From the NCBI RefSeq assembly GCF_000337035.1, contig NZ_AOJL01000024.1:1-48322 (forward strand): a DNA stretch of 48,322 nucleotides, in the 5' to 3' direction. Of the stretch, positions 16,394 through 24,575 are shown piece by piece. Each line of letters opens with the position of its first letter. Position 1 is the first letter of the stretch. The notes below the pieces were generated by a model that saw only the letters and a program-made list of their open reading frames with translations, did not search any database and was not told where the DNA came from. A program made the translations under genes and the position numbers. Source of the stretch: Halorubrum coriense DSM 10284. Lineage in GTDB: Archaea > Halobacteriota > Halobacteria > Halobacteriales > Haloferacaceae.

Positions 16394-18607
16394 TTACCGG
16401 TCGCCGTCGCGCTCGGCGGCCGCGTCCCTCTCGTGCGTCTCCTCCTCGGCCGCTTCCTCCTCGGCCGCCTCTTCCTCGGCCGCCTCCTCGTCGGCGTCGT
16501 CGTGGTCCGCGATGAACGCGTCGTCGAGGTGCGGCTGCTCGTCGACCGGGCCGTCCTCGTCGAAAGAACGGGCGTGAGCGTCGTCCGCGTCTCCGGTGTC
16601 TTCCCCGTTTCCGATGTCGCTCGCGTTCGCGAGGTCGGAGCCGTCGGCAGCGCGGGCGTCGTCGCCGTCGATACCGGCGTCGTCGCGGGCGCGCTCGCGG
16701 TTCTCGACGGACCGTACGTCCGTCCCCTCCGACCGCTCCCGGTCGCGCTCGACGCCGCCCGCCATGTCCGTGGCCCGCCGACCCGATCCGAACAGCCGCT
16801 CGCGAAGCGACCGGCTGCTGGGCCGCTCGGTGAGCAGCACCGCGGCGTCGACGTCGTGGATCACGTCGAGGTGGAGCGAGTTCGAGACGAGCCGGGAGAG
16901 CAGCCCCTTCTCCGTGGCCCCGATGATGACGAGGGTCTTGTCGTCGGCCGCCCGGCAGATGCCGTCCTCCACGTCGCCGCCGTCGTCGACGACGAGCTCC
17001 GCGTCGTCGAGGTCGTGTTCGGCCGCCCAGTCCGCGAGGAACGCCTCGCCGCGCCCCCTGCCTTCCGGCCCGTCGACCACGTGGAGCAGCGTCACCTCGG
17101 CCCCGGCGGTCTCGGCGAGCACCTTCGCCACCTCCGCGCTGAGGTCGGAGTCCGGGCCGCCCGAGGTCGGGATGAGGATCCGCGAGGTGTCGAGCTCGTG
17201 CTCGTTGAGGATGAGGAAGTCGCAGGGGAGCTGGTTGGTGAGCTCGTCGATCGGCCGCTCGGCGCGGGCGGCGCTCCAGAGCTGGTCGTCGCCCCAGCCC
17301 ATCAGCACGGCGTCCGGACGGGTCCGGCGCGCCGTGTTGAACACCTCCTCGAACGAGCGGTGCGAGACGACCGTCGACGTCGACACCTCCACGTCGTAGT
17401 CGGCCGCGGTCGAGCGCAGGTTCGCCATCCCCTCGGCGGAGACGCTCGCGATGCGCCGCCCGGCGTCGCCCGAGGACAGCGACATCCGCTCGGGCGCTTG
17501 GACGACGTGGACGATGTGGACGACGCCGTCCTCGTGGCTGCTCGCGAGCCGCGCCGCCAGCTCGACTATCGGGGCGTCGGTCCGGGGGTTCGTGATCGGC
17601 ACCATCACCCGGTACCCCTCGCCCGCGAACAGCGTCGCCTCGGTGGCGTCCAAGATCGGGACGTACGAGCGGCCGGCCGCGCGGCCGAACACCCACTCGG
17701 GGACCGTCAGGCGGCGGCTCACGCCCTCGAAGCGCGCCTCTTCGAGGCGCTCCTCGCTGGTCTGGAAGTAGTTGACGAGCGTGACGAGGACGACCCCGCC
17801 GATGGTGTTCCCGAGCAGGACCGGGAGGACGAACCCGACGAGCCCGGAGAGGAGGCTGATCTCCGCGCCGTACACCGGGATGCTGTGCTGGAAGAACAGG
17901 TACAGGACCTCGGTGAAGGAGACGACCACGTGGAACAGGTCGCCGAGCGGGATGGCGAGGAACGCGAGGTAGACGACGAGCATCCGGCTGACGGAGTCGG
18001 TGGAGGCGAAGCCGACCCAGACGACGCCCGCGACGATGAGCCCCGCCATCGCGGCCTTGAAGAACAGCGGCACGAACGCGACGCCGAACCCGCCCTCGGA
18101 GATGTACCGCGCCGCGTCGACGGTGTCGCCGGTGAAGACGCCGCCGTACGACAGCACGAGCGCGCCGATCCCGCCGCCGACGAAGTTGCCGGCGAGGACG
18201 ATCGTCCAGTGGCGGAGGAGCGTTGGGAGGCTCGCGAGGCGTTCGAGCGTGAGCGCCACCGGCGGGAGGGTGTTCTCGGTGTACAGCTGGTAGCCGCCGA
18301 TGATGATGTAGATGAAGCCGAGCGGGTACAGCAGCACGCTCAGGATGGGGTTCGAGTCCGTCGCCGCCGTCAGCGACGCGTACAGCATGAACGTGATGGT
18401 GATCGCCAGCCCGGCGGCGAGCCCGCTGAAGAACAGCTCGCGGCTCCCCGAGGTCACCTCCTCGTCCGCGGCCGCGATGATCCGCTGGAACACCTCGTCG
18501 GAGGAGAACCGGTCCCGGACGGCCTCGCCGACCGCGGGCGCGCCGCTCCGGGACCGCTCGACGACCTCCCGCATCGAATCGTCGTCGGGTCGCGTGGAAT
18601 CCGTCAC
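16394..18607 (-). CDS. Formate/nitrite-type channel fused to two UspA domains
   Basis: This 737-residue protein joins a membrane channel to stress domains. Residues 40-285 form six helices of the FNT (FocA/NirC) family, with the central-histidine region FFQHSI (His241) and GNTIGG. Residues 330-470 and 474-595 are two consecutive UspA-like domains, the second with VVIIGATEKG and the first with VLMGWGDD, which resemble nucleotide-binding loops. The C-terminal 140 residues are disordered and acidic with EEAAEEE repeats. GTG 18607 is chosen because a minus-strand TATA (CTTTTTA, 18631-18637) is centred 27 bases upstream. The substrate could be formate, nitrite or another small anion. UspA domains may gate or regulate it. 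Confidence 0.83.
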   Translation of the reverse strand: MTDSTRPDDDSMREVVERSRSGAPAVGEAVRDRFSSDEVFQRIIAAADEEVTSGSRELFFSGLAAGLAITITFMLYASLTAATDSNPILSVLLYPLGFIYIIIGGYQLYTENTLPPVALTLERLASLPTLLRHWTIVLAGNFVGGGIGALVLSYGGVFTGDTVDAARYISEGGFGVAFVPLFFKAAMAGLIVAGVVWVGFASTDSVSRMLVVYLAFLAIPLGDLFHVVVSFTEVLYLFFQHSIPVYGAEISLLSGLVGFVLPVLLGNTIGGVVLVTLVNYFQTSEERLEEARFEGVSRRLTVPEWVFGRAAGRSYVPILDATEATLFAGEGYRVMVPITNPRTDAPIVELAARLASSHEDGVVHIVHVVQAPERMSLSSGDAGRRIASVSAEGMANLRSTAADYDVEVSTSTVVSHRSFEEVFNTARRTRPDAVLMGWGDDQLWSAARAERPIDELTNQLPCDFLILNEHELDTSRILIPTSGGPDSDLSAEVAKVLAETAGAEVTLLHVVDGPEGRGRGEAFLADWAAEHDLDDAELVVDDGGDVEDGICRAADDKTLVIIGATEKGLLSRLVSNSLHLDVIHDVDAAVLLTERPSSRSLRERLFGSGRRATDMAGGVERDRERSEGTDVRSVENRERARDDAGIDGDDARAADGSDLANASDIGNGEDTGDADDAHARSFDEDGPVDEQPHLDDAFIADHDDADEEAAEEEAAEEEAAEEETHERDAAAERDGDR

Positions 18608-18630
18608 TGGCGGAGGCCACGGCGGCCCGG

Positions 18631-18637
18631 TAAAAAG
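18631..18637 (-). promoter_or_regulatory. TATA box fixing the GTG start of the channel-UspA gene
   Basis: The minus strand reads CTTTTTA, centred 27 bases from GTG 18607. This gives the gene a promoter of its own in the 95-base gap after the DUF389 gene and rules out longer upstream starts. Confidence 0.6.
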
Positions 18638-18702
18638 CCCTTGCTCTTCCGGGCACGCGGCCGCGAGACGCCGGACCGCGGCGAGGGGGCGGCGGACCGA
18701 AC

Positions 18703-19995
18703 TCAGGCTCGCTCGACGGTCACCGCCCGGACCTCGACGCGGACCGACCCCCCGACGACCGCCTCGATCCGGCCGTCGAGCGCGGGGGCGATCCCCTCGA
18801 CGGTGCCGCCGGGCGGCGCGCCGACCGTGACCACCACCCGGTCGGTCTCGAGGGGCGGCACCGTCCCGGAGCGCTCCACCGTGAGTTCGAGCAGTTCGAA
18901 CTCCGAGTCCAGCGCGGTCAGCTCGTCGGTCGCGGCGGCGCGGATGTCGGCCTCGGTGGTCGAGGCGACGTAGGAGTCGTAGGTGACGCCGCCGAGGAAC
19001 ACCGACAGCAGCGCGATGGCGGCCGCCAGGACGGCGGCGCGCTTGAGGAAGGCGGCGCGGGCGTCGTCCTCGCGGAACCACCGCTGCGGACGATACCCCT
19101 CGTACCACAGCATCACCAGCGCGGAGAGGTTGATCGAGAGGACGTTCACCGCGACGATGATGCCCGCGCCGAGCACGAGCCGCGGGATCCGGAAGGCGAC
19201 CCCGATGCCGACCGCGGCCGCCGGCGGGATGAGCGCCACCGCGATCATCACGCCGACGAGGGTCGCGGAGACGCCCGTCATCAGCGAGACGATGCCCGCG
19301 ACGCCGGCCCCGACCGCGACGACCAACACGAGGACGTTCGGGGCGAGCCGCTCGGACACCTCCGCGAGTTCGAGCGGGTCGAGCCCGGGCGGGACCAAGG
19401 CGAGCGAGCGCAGCGCGAGCGCGAACAGCGTGGCCGCGAACACCGCGACGACGACGCCGATGACCTGCATCCGCACGCCGCGGCGGAACAGCGCCTCGTC
19501 GTCGACGACGGTGCCGATGGCGGCCGACATCGCCGGCCCGATGAGCGGCGCGATCACCATCGAGCCGACCACGGTGGCGGCCGAGTCGAGCAGCAGTCCC
19601 GCCGTGGCGATCACGGCCGAGATGACGGTCATGAGCACGTACGTCCCCAGCCCGGAGGCGAGGTCGTCCGCCTTCGCCTGGAGCTCCTCGCGCGAGATGC
19701 GGTCGCCGCTCCCCTCGGCGTCCTCCTCGTACTCCGCTTCGAGCGCCTCGAACCGGCGCGAGATGACCGTCTCGGCCGCGACGATGACGGTGTAGGTGCT
19801 CTCGTCGATCCCCGCCTCCCGCAGTCGGTCGAGGACCGGCTCGACGGCGGCGGTCGGCAGCGGGAACGTCGCGACCGCGGTGTACTCCCGACCGCTCGTC
19901 TCGTCGGTGACGACGTAGTCGACTCCCTCGTCGTCGAGCGCGCGGACGACCGCCGCCCGCTTGCCCGCCGGAATCATGACCTGAACGAGTCGCAC
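18703..19995 (-). CDS. DUF389 / TIGR00341 family membrane protein
   Basis: This 430-residue protein has an N-terminal soluble domain (1-80) resembling small alpha-beta regulatory folds, then a charged linker, then about eight membrane helices with the family-typical GSMVIAPLIGPAMSAAIGT. The C-terminal 115 residues form a predicted extracytoplasmic domain after the last helix. No activity is known for the family; the first domain may sense a ligand. The start GTG 19995 is 26 bases downstream of a TATA element that is itself a perfect palindrome (CCTTATAAGG). It is upstream of the channel-UspA gene on the same strand. Confidence 0.84.
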   Translation of the reverse strand: MRLVQVMIPAGKRAAVVRALDDEGVDYVVTDETSGREYTAVATFPLPTAAVEPVLDRLREAGIDESTYTVIVAAETVISRRFEALEAEYEEDAEGSGDRISREELQAKADDLASGLGTYVLMTVISAVIATAGLLLDSAATVVGSMVIAPLIGPAMSAAIGTVVDDEALFRRGVRMQVIGVVVAVFAATLFALALRSLALVPPGLDPLELAEVSERLAPNVLVLVVAVGAGVAGIVSLMTGVSATLVGVMIAVALIPPAAAVGIGVAFRIPRLVLGAGIIVAVNVLSINLSALVMLWYEGYRPQRWFREDDARAAFLKRAAVLAAAIALLSVFLGGVTYDSYVASTTEADIRAAATDELTALDSEFELLELTVERSGTVPPLETDRVVVTVGAPPGGTVEGIAPALDGRIEAVVGGSVRVEVRAVTVERA

Positions 19996-20017
19996 GGTGG
20001 CCGGTCGCGCCGACGGC

Positions 20018-20027
20018 CCTTATAAGG
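20018..20027 (-). promoter_or_regulatory. Palindromic TATA box of the DUF389 gene
   Basis: CCTTATAAGG is a perfect 10-bp palindrome, centred about 27 bases upstream of GTG 19995 on the minus strand. Being symmetrical it could also be read rightward, though the rightward gene at 20103 has its own ACTTTAATG element near 20066-20073. Confidence 0.55.
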
Positions 20028-20102
20028 TCGGCACGCCGCGACCCGCCCGGGCCGGGAGAAACGGAACTTTAATGCGCGAATCGCTCGCACCTCCAGCCAA
20101 GA

Positions 20103-20351
20103 ATGATCTCGCCGCTGGTCATCGACACGTTCCTGCTCGACTACCACCTCGGGCACGTCATACTGTTCGGGCTCGTCGTCTCGCTTCTGGGAGCCGCGCC
20201 GCTGAAGTCCCAGAAGACTATCGCGTCGATCTTGGCCGTGTTCGGGGTCGTCTTCCTGATGGCACCGTACACGACGATGCCGCCGACGTTCATCCTCCTC
20301 GGCATCCCGCTCGTCCTCATCGGGACGCTGCTGTGGACGATGTCCCGCTGA
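20103..20351 (+). CDS. Small membrane protein of unknown function
   Basis: This 82-residue protein has three hydrophobic helices (about residues 17-32, 38-55 and 60-78) and no recognisable catalytic residue. The coding frame is supported by an ACTTTAATG element 30-37 bases before ATG 20103 and by high third-position GC. It is divergent from the DUF389 gene and 143 bases before homoserine kinase. Function is unknown. Confidence 0.7.
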   Translation: MISPLVIDTFLLDYHLGHVILFGLVVSLLGAAPLKSQKTIASILAVFGVVFLMAPYTTMPPTFILLGIPLVLIGTLLWTMSR

Positions 20352-20477
20352 GACCGCCGAACGGAACGCCCGACCGAACCGCGCTCGACGCGCCCGCTCG
20401 CTCCATTCCTCTCGCCGACCGCGACCGACGCCGCCGTCGTCCCGCTATCTGTGCGATCCCGCTCCTTTTTGACCCGC

Positions 20478-20492
20478 CGGGGACACTCCCCG
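20478..20492. repeat. Short hairpin between TATA box and thrB start
   Basis: CGGGGA (20478-20483), a three-base CAC loop and TCCCCG (20487-20492) form a perfect 6-bp stem. It ends two bases before the ATG and starts just after the CTTTTTGAC promoter element (about 20464-20471). It therefore sits over the predicted transcription start. Confidence 0.4.
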
Positions 20493-20494
20493 CC

Positions 20495-21376
20495 ATGGTA
20501 ACGGTACGGGCCCCCGCGACGAGCGCGAACCTCGGGAGCGGCTTCGACGTGTTCGGGGCGGCCCTCTCGCGGCCCGCCGACGTCGTCACGGTCGAGCGGG
20601 CGGCCGAGACGACGATCGAGGTCACGGGCGTCGGCGCGCAGTACATCCCGGAAGACCCCGAGAAGAACACGGTCGGCGCCGTCGTCGAGGCGCTCGACGC
20701 GCCGGCGCGCATCCACATCGACAAGGGCGTGCGCCCGGCGTCCGGACTCGGCTCCTCCGCCGCGAGCGCCGCGGGCGCGGCCGTCGCGCTCAACCGACTG
20801 TACGACCGCGGGCTCTCTCGGGAGGAGCTGGTCCCGATCGCCGCGGAGGGCGAGGCCGTCGTCTCGGGGGTCGCGCACGCGGACAACGTCGCCCCCTCGA
20901 TCCTCGGCGGCTTCACCGTGACGACGGCCGAGGGGACCCACTCCGTCGACGCCGCCGTCCCGCTCGTCGTCTGTCTGCCCGACGTCGCGGTCTCGACCCG
21001 CGACGCGCGCCGGGTCGTGCCCGAGACCGCCTCGATAGAGGACCTCGTGGAGACGGTCGGGAACGCGGCGACGCTGGCGGTCGGGATGTGCCGCTCCGAC
21101 CCCGACCTCGTCGGGCTCGGGATGACCGACCCCGTGGTCACGCCCGAGCGCGCCCGCCTCATCACCGGCTACGACGACGTGCGCGAGCGCGCCTTCGACG
21201 CCGGCGCGACGGGCGTCACCGTCAGCGGCGCGGGTCCCGCGGTGATCGCGGCCTGTCGCGAGCGCGACCGCCGCGACGTCGCCGCCGGGATGATCGACGC
21301 CTTCGCCGGTGCCGGGATCGAGGCGCGCGCGTACCAGACCCGGATCGGCCGCGGCTCGACGGTCCTCGACGACTGA
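20495..21376 (+). CDS. thrB: Homoserine kinase
   Basis: This 293-residue GHMP-family kinase phosphorylates homoserine in threonine biosynthesis. The start VTVRAPATSANLGSGFDVFG is a family signature, the ATP loop is RPASGLGSSAASAAG around residues 80-95, and the third motif is TGVTVSGAGPAVIA near 245. Length is typical. The chosen ATG begins exactly at the family N-terminus; longer in-frame starts read through unrelated sequence. A promoter element lies about 27 bases upstream. No other threonine gene is adjacent. Confidence 0.93.
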   Translation: MVTVRAPATSANLGSGFDVFGAALSRPADVVTVERAAETTIEVTGVGAQYIPEDPEKNTVGAVVEALDAPARIHIDKGVRPASGLGSSAASAAGAAVALNRLYDRGLSREELVPIAAEGEAVVSGVAHADNVAPSILGGFTVTTAEGTHSVDAAVPLVVCLPDVAVSTRDARRVVPETASIEDLVETVGNAATLAVGMCRSDPDLVGLGMTDPVVTPERARLITGYDDVRERAFDAGATGVTVSGAGPAVIAACRERDRRDVAAGMIDAFAGAGIEARAYQTRIGRGSTVLDD

Positions 21377-21461
21377 CCCTCGCACGCTCGTCATCGACCG
21401 AGCCGGCGGTTCGGCCCCTGCGTCCGTGTTTCCGCGGAGCGGCAGCGCCGGGTGCGGAAGA

Positions 21462-21502
21462 GATATATGAGCAGGGAAAACATAGGTTTAGACGAGTCAA
21501 AC
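21462..21502 (+). promoter_or_regulatory. Promoter and candidate operator of the metal-transport operon
   Basis: A TATA box (GATATAT, 21462-21468) predicts transcription starting near 21491, leaving a leader of about 33 bases before ATG 21524. Across the start point lies GTTTAGAC-GA-GTCAAAC (21486-21502), an imperfect dyad whose GAC/GTC core is exact. Its position is right for a repressor of the MntR/DtxR type, such as the one encoded at the end of this operon. The symmetry is only partial. Confidence 0.4.
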
Positions 21503-21523
21503 AATTGGATGTGATCTCTGTTT

Positions 21524-22603
21524 ATGACACCTGAGAGCGACGACGGACGAGCGGTGACGCGGCGCGACGCGATACGCGCCGGGGCGGCGACGGCGCTGGC
21601 GGGCGTCGCCGGCTGTTCGTCGCTTCCCAGCGCGCCGGTGGGGACCGGGGGCGCGGGGAGCGACGACGGGGGACCGGTCGCCGTGGCCTCCTTCTTCAGC
21701 TTCTTCGACTTCGGGCGGAACGTCGCCGAGGGGACCCCGCTGACCGTCGAGAACCTCGTTCCGACGGGGCTCCACGGCCACGGCTGGGACCCGAACTCGA
21801 GTATCACCCGACGGATCATCGAGGCGGACGCGTTCGTCCACGTCGGCGAGGACTTCCAACCGTGGGCGGACCGCGCCATCGAAACGATCCGGGCCGACGG
21901 CGCGGACACCGCGCTGCTGAACGTCCGCGAGGGGATCGAACTCGTCGACCTCGCGGCGTCGCTCGACCGCGACGAGGAGGGCGTCGGCGCGCAGCGCGGC
22001 AAGGACCCGCACTTCTGGCTGGACCCGCGGCGCGCGAAGCGCTCGGTCGACAACATCGCGGACGGGTTCGCGGAGCTCGTCCCCGACCACGCCGATCGGA
22101 TCCGGCAGAACGCGGAGGCGTACAAGACCGACGTCCTCGACCGCATCGACGCGGACTACGAGGCGATCTTCGACCGGGCCGAGCGGGACGTCGTCCAGCT
22201 GGCCGCCCACAACGCCTTCCAGTACATCGGCGAGCGGTACGGGGTCCGGATGCGGCCGCTCGTGACCAACCTCGCCGCGAGCGGCGACGTCAAGCCCGCG
22301 GACGTCCGCGAGGCGACGCGCGTCATCCGCGAGAACGACATCCGCTACATCGCGAACGGCGTCTTCGAGTCGCAGCGACCGGCCCAACAGCTCCTCCGGG
22401 AGACCGACGTCGAGGCGTACTTCCCGGTCACGCCGTACGCCGGGGTGCGCGACGAGTGGGTCGCGGAGGACTGGGGGTACGAGGAGATCGCGTACAACAT
22501 CAACATGCCCACGTTCAAAATCGTCCTCGGTACCGAGACGCCCGAGGCCGCGGCGCCGACCGACGGGTGGGTCGAACAGTGGCGGAACTTCGAACCGGTA
22601 TGA
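21524..22603 (+). CDS. znuA: Metal ABC transporter substrate-binding lipoprotein (ZnuA/TroA family)
   Basis: This 359-residue cluster A-I binding protein captures Zn2+ or Mn2+ outside the cell. It has a twin-arginine signal (TRRDAIRAG) and lipobox-like VAGC (Cys31). Probable metal ligands are His86 in HGHGWDP, His163 in DPHFWLDP and His229 in AAHNAFQY. A histidine at the third site is the Zn-type pattern, where Mn-type PsaA-like proteins have Glu. It lacks the His-rich loop of bacterial ZnuA. Homologues in Halobacterium are called YcdH. It starts a four-gene operon; its stop overlaps the ATPase gene start (ATGA). The metal is not settled. Confidence 0.85.
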   Translation: MTPESDDGRAVTRRDAIRAGAATALAGVAGCSSLPSAPVGTGGAGSDDGGPVAVASFFSFFDFGRNVAEGTPLTVENLVPTGLHGHGWDPNSSITRRIIEADAFVHVGEDFQPWADRAIETIRADGADTALLNVREGIELVDLAASLDRDEEGVGAQRGKDPHFWLDPRRAKRSVDNIADGFAELVPDHADRIRQNAEAYKTDVLDRIDADYEAIFDRAERDVVQLAAHNAFQYIGERYGVRMRPLVTNLAASGDVKPADVREATRVIRENDIRYIANGVFESQRPAQQLLRETDVEAYFPVTPYAGVRDEWVAEDWGYEEIAYNINMPTFKIVLGTETPEAAAPTDGWVEQWRNFEPV

Positions 22604-23490
22604 GCGCGAACGAGACGGACCCCGCGACCCGTGCGAGCGCGGCGTCCGACCCCGAGGCGGGCGGTCCGGTCGTCGACCTCTCCGGCGTCACGTTCGGCTA
22701 CACGGCGACGCCGGTCGTCGAGGACGTGTCGCTGACCGTCGACTCCGGCGAGTACGTCGCCGTCGTGGGGCCGAACGGCTCGGGGAAGTCGACCCTGATG
22801 CGGCTGATGCTGGGCCTGCTCGCCCCCGACGCCGGAGCGGCGCGGCTGTTCGGTGAGGACGCGGCCCGGTTCGACGACGGCGAGCGCGTCGGCTACGTCG
22901 CGCAGCAGGCCACCGCCGCGGAGGAGATGCCGATCACCGTCCGCGAGGTGGTGAAGATGGGTCGGTTCCCCTACGTCGCGGTGGGGAACCTCCCCGCCGG
23001 GAGCGGCGGGGTCGTCGATGAGCTGTTCGACGACCCGGTCGGCACGGCGCGCCGGACCGCCAACGCCGTCTCGGGGCGGCTCACCGCCGCCGACTGGCGG
23101 ATCGTCGACGACGCGCTCGCGACGGTCGGCATGAGCGCGTTCGCCGACCGGCGCATCGGGCAGCTCTCCGGCGGGCAGCGCCAGCGGGTGTTCATCGCCC
23201 GGGCGCTGGCCGGCGAGGCCGACCTGCTCGTCCTGGACGAGCCGACCGTCGGCGTCGACGCCGAGTCGGTCGACGCGTTCTACGACCTGCTCGACGCGCT
23301 CAACGCCGCGGGGATCACCGTGCTCCTCATCGAGCACGACCTCGGCGCGGTCGTCGAGCACGCCGACCGCGTTGTCTGTCTGAACCGCGAGGTGTACTTC
23401 GACGGCCCGGCCGACGAGTTCGTCGAGAGCGACGCGCTGGCGCGGGCGTTCGGTGCCGGGGCGCGCTTCCTCGCGGGGGGTGGCGAATGA
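22600..23490 (+). CDS. znuC: Metal ABC transporter ATP-binding protein
   Basis: This 296-residue ATPase powers the metal importer. It has Walker A GPNGSGKST, the Q-loop in YVAQQA, the signature LSGGQRQRVFIARALA and Walker B LLVLDEPTVGVD, with the H-loop in LIEHDLG. The region from about residue 130 to 165 is an insertion of about 30 residues relative to typical ZnuC/MntB proteins. It overlaps both neighbours: its ATG shares ATGA with the binding-protein stop, and its stop overlaps the permease ATG. This implies translational coupling and fixed subunit amounts. Confidence 0.92.
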   Translation: MSANETDPATRASAASDPEAGGPVVDLSGVTFGYTATPVVEDVSLTVDSGEYVAVVGPNGSGKSTLMRLMLGLLAPDAGAARLFGEDAARFDDGERVGYVAQQATAAEEMPITVREVVKMGRFPYVAVGNLPAGSGGVVDELFDDPVGTARRTANAVSGRLTAADWRIVDDALATVGMSAFADRRIGQLSGGQRQRVFIARALAGEADLLVLDEPTVGVDAESVDAFYDLLDALNAAGITVLLIEHDLGAVVEHADRVVCLNREVYFDGPADEFVESDALARAFGAGARFLAGGGE

Positions 23491-24572
23491 GCGACCCGCT
23501 GACCGCCGCGCTCGCCGCGTGGCTGTTTACCGCGGCGAACCAGTCGGCGGCGCTGGCGCTTCAGGGCGGCCTCGTCGGCGTCGGCGAAACCGTTTTCGGC
23601 GCGCTCCTCTGGGTGTTAGACCAGTGGTACTGGCTGATGGACTGGGCGCACTACCTCACCGGTCTGGAGATGCTGAACCCCCGCTATCGGTACATGCAGC
23701 GGGCGGTGCTGGTCGGGCTCTGTATCGGCGTGATGGCGCCGCTCATCGGTACCTTCCTCGTCCACCGACAGCTCGCGCTCATCGGCGACGCGCTGGCGCA
23801 CACGGCGTTCGCGGGGGTCGCCGTGGGGCTGTTCCTCAACGCCGTCATCGACCTGGGAGTGTCGCCGTACCTCACCGCCGTCGTCGTGGCGATGATCGCG
23901 GCGCTGTTCATCGAGCTCATCTCCGAGACGACGGACGCGTACAACGACGTCTCGATGGCGATCGTCCTCTCGACGGGCTTCGCGCTGGGGACGACGCTCA
24001 TCAGCATCAACGCCGGCGGGCTCGCGGTCGGGGTGAACCAGTTCCTCTTCGGGAGCCTCTCGACGGTGTCGCCCCAGAGCGCGGGGATCTTGCTCGCGCT
24101 GTTCGTCGTCATCGTCGGCACGGTGGCGGTGACGCGCAACCAGCTCCTCTACGTGACCTTCGACGAGACCGCGGCCGCCGTCTCCGGGATCTCCGTCAAC
24201 TGGTACAACCGCGTGATGGTGATGCTGACGGCGATGGTCGTCGTGGGCGCGATGCAGATCATGGGCGTCATCCTCGTCGCGGCGATGCTCGTCGTGCCCG
24301 TGGCGGGCGCGACGCAGGTCTCGCGCAGCTTCACCGAGTCGCTCGTCGTCTCGGTCGTGCTGGCGGAGCTCGCGGTCCTCCTCGGGATCGGCGTCGCCTA
24401 CTACGGCGGCGTCACCGCCGGCGGGGTCATCGTCCTCGTCGCGGTCGGGATCTACGTCTGCGCGGTCGGGGTCGGGAAGCTCCAGTCCGTTCGCGACGAG
24501 GCGGAGACCCCCGAGATGGGGAGCATCGAGACCGACGGCGTCGAGGGCGACGCCGGAGCGAGGGGTGACTGA
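23487..24572 (+). CDS. znuB: Metal ABC transporter permease (ZnuB/MntC family)
   Basis: This 361-residue membrane protein forms the import channel of the Zn/Mn ABC transporter. The first 70 residues are an unusual amphipathic and hydrophobic extension; the family core starts near FLVHRQLALIGDALAHTAFAGVAVG, the typical permease signature. Eight or nine helices follow, ending in an acidic cytosolic tail. The start ATG overlaps the ATPase stop (ATGA), and the regulator gene follows after only three bases. Homologues in Halobacterium are called ZurM. Confidence 0.9.
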   Translation: MSDPLTAALAAWLFTAANQSAALALQGGLVGVGETVFGALLWVLDQWYWLMDWAHYLTGLEMLNPRYRYMQRAVLVGLCIGVMAPLIGTFLVHRQLALIGDALAHTAFAGVAVGLFLNAVIDLGVSPYLTAVVVAMIAALFIELISETTDAYNDVSMAIVLSTGFALGTTLISINAGGLAVGVNQFLFGSLSTVSPQSAGILLALFVVIVGTVAVTRNQLLYVTFDETAAAVSGISVNWYNRVMVMLTAMVVVGAMQIMGVILVAAMLVVPVAGATQVSRSFTESLVVSVVLAELAVLLGIGVAYYGGVTAGGVIVLVAVGIYVCAVGVGKLQSVRDEAETPEMGSIETDGVEGDAGARGD

Positions 24573-24575
24573 GCC

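Noticed and set aside
15999-18656. An 885-codon minus-strand frame overlapping the SIMPL and channel-UspA genes
   Set aside because: It is Arg-rich, out of frame with the clear FNT/UspA protein, and shows no family motif.
18608-19108. N-terminal extension of the channel-UspA protein to 904 residues
   Set aside because: The extension overlaps the DUF389 coding region, is Arg/Gly-rich, and lies upstream of the TATA box that fits GTG 18607.
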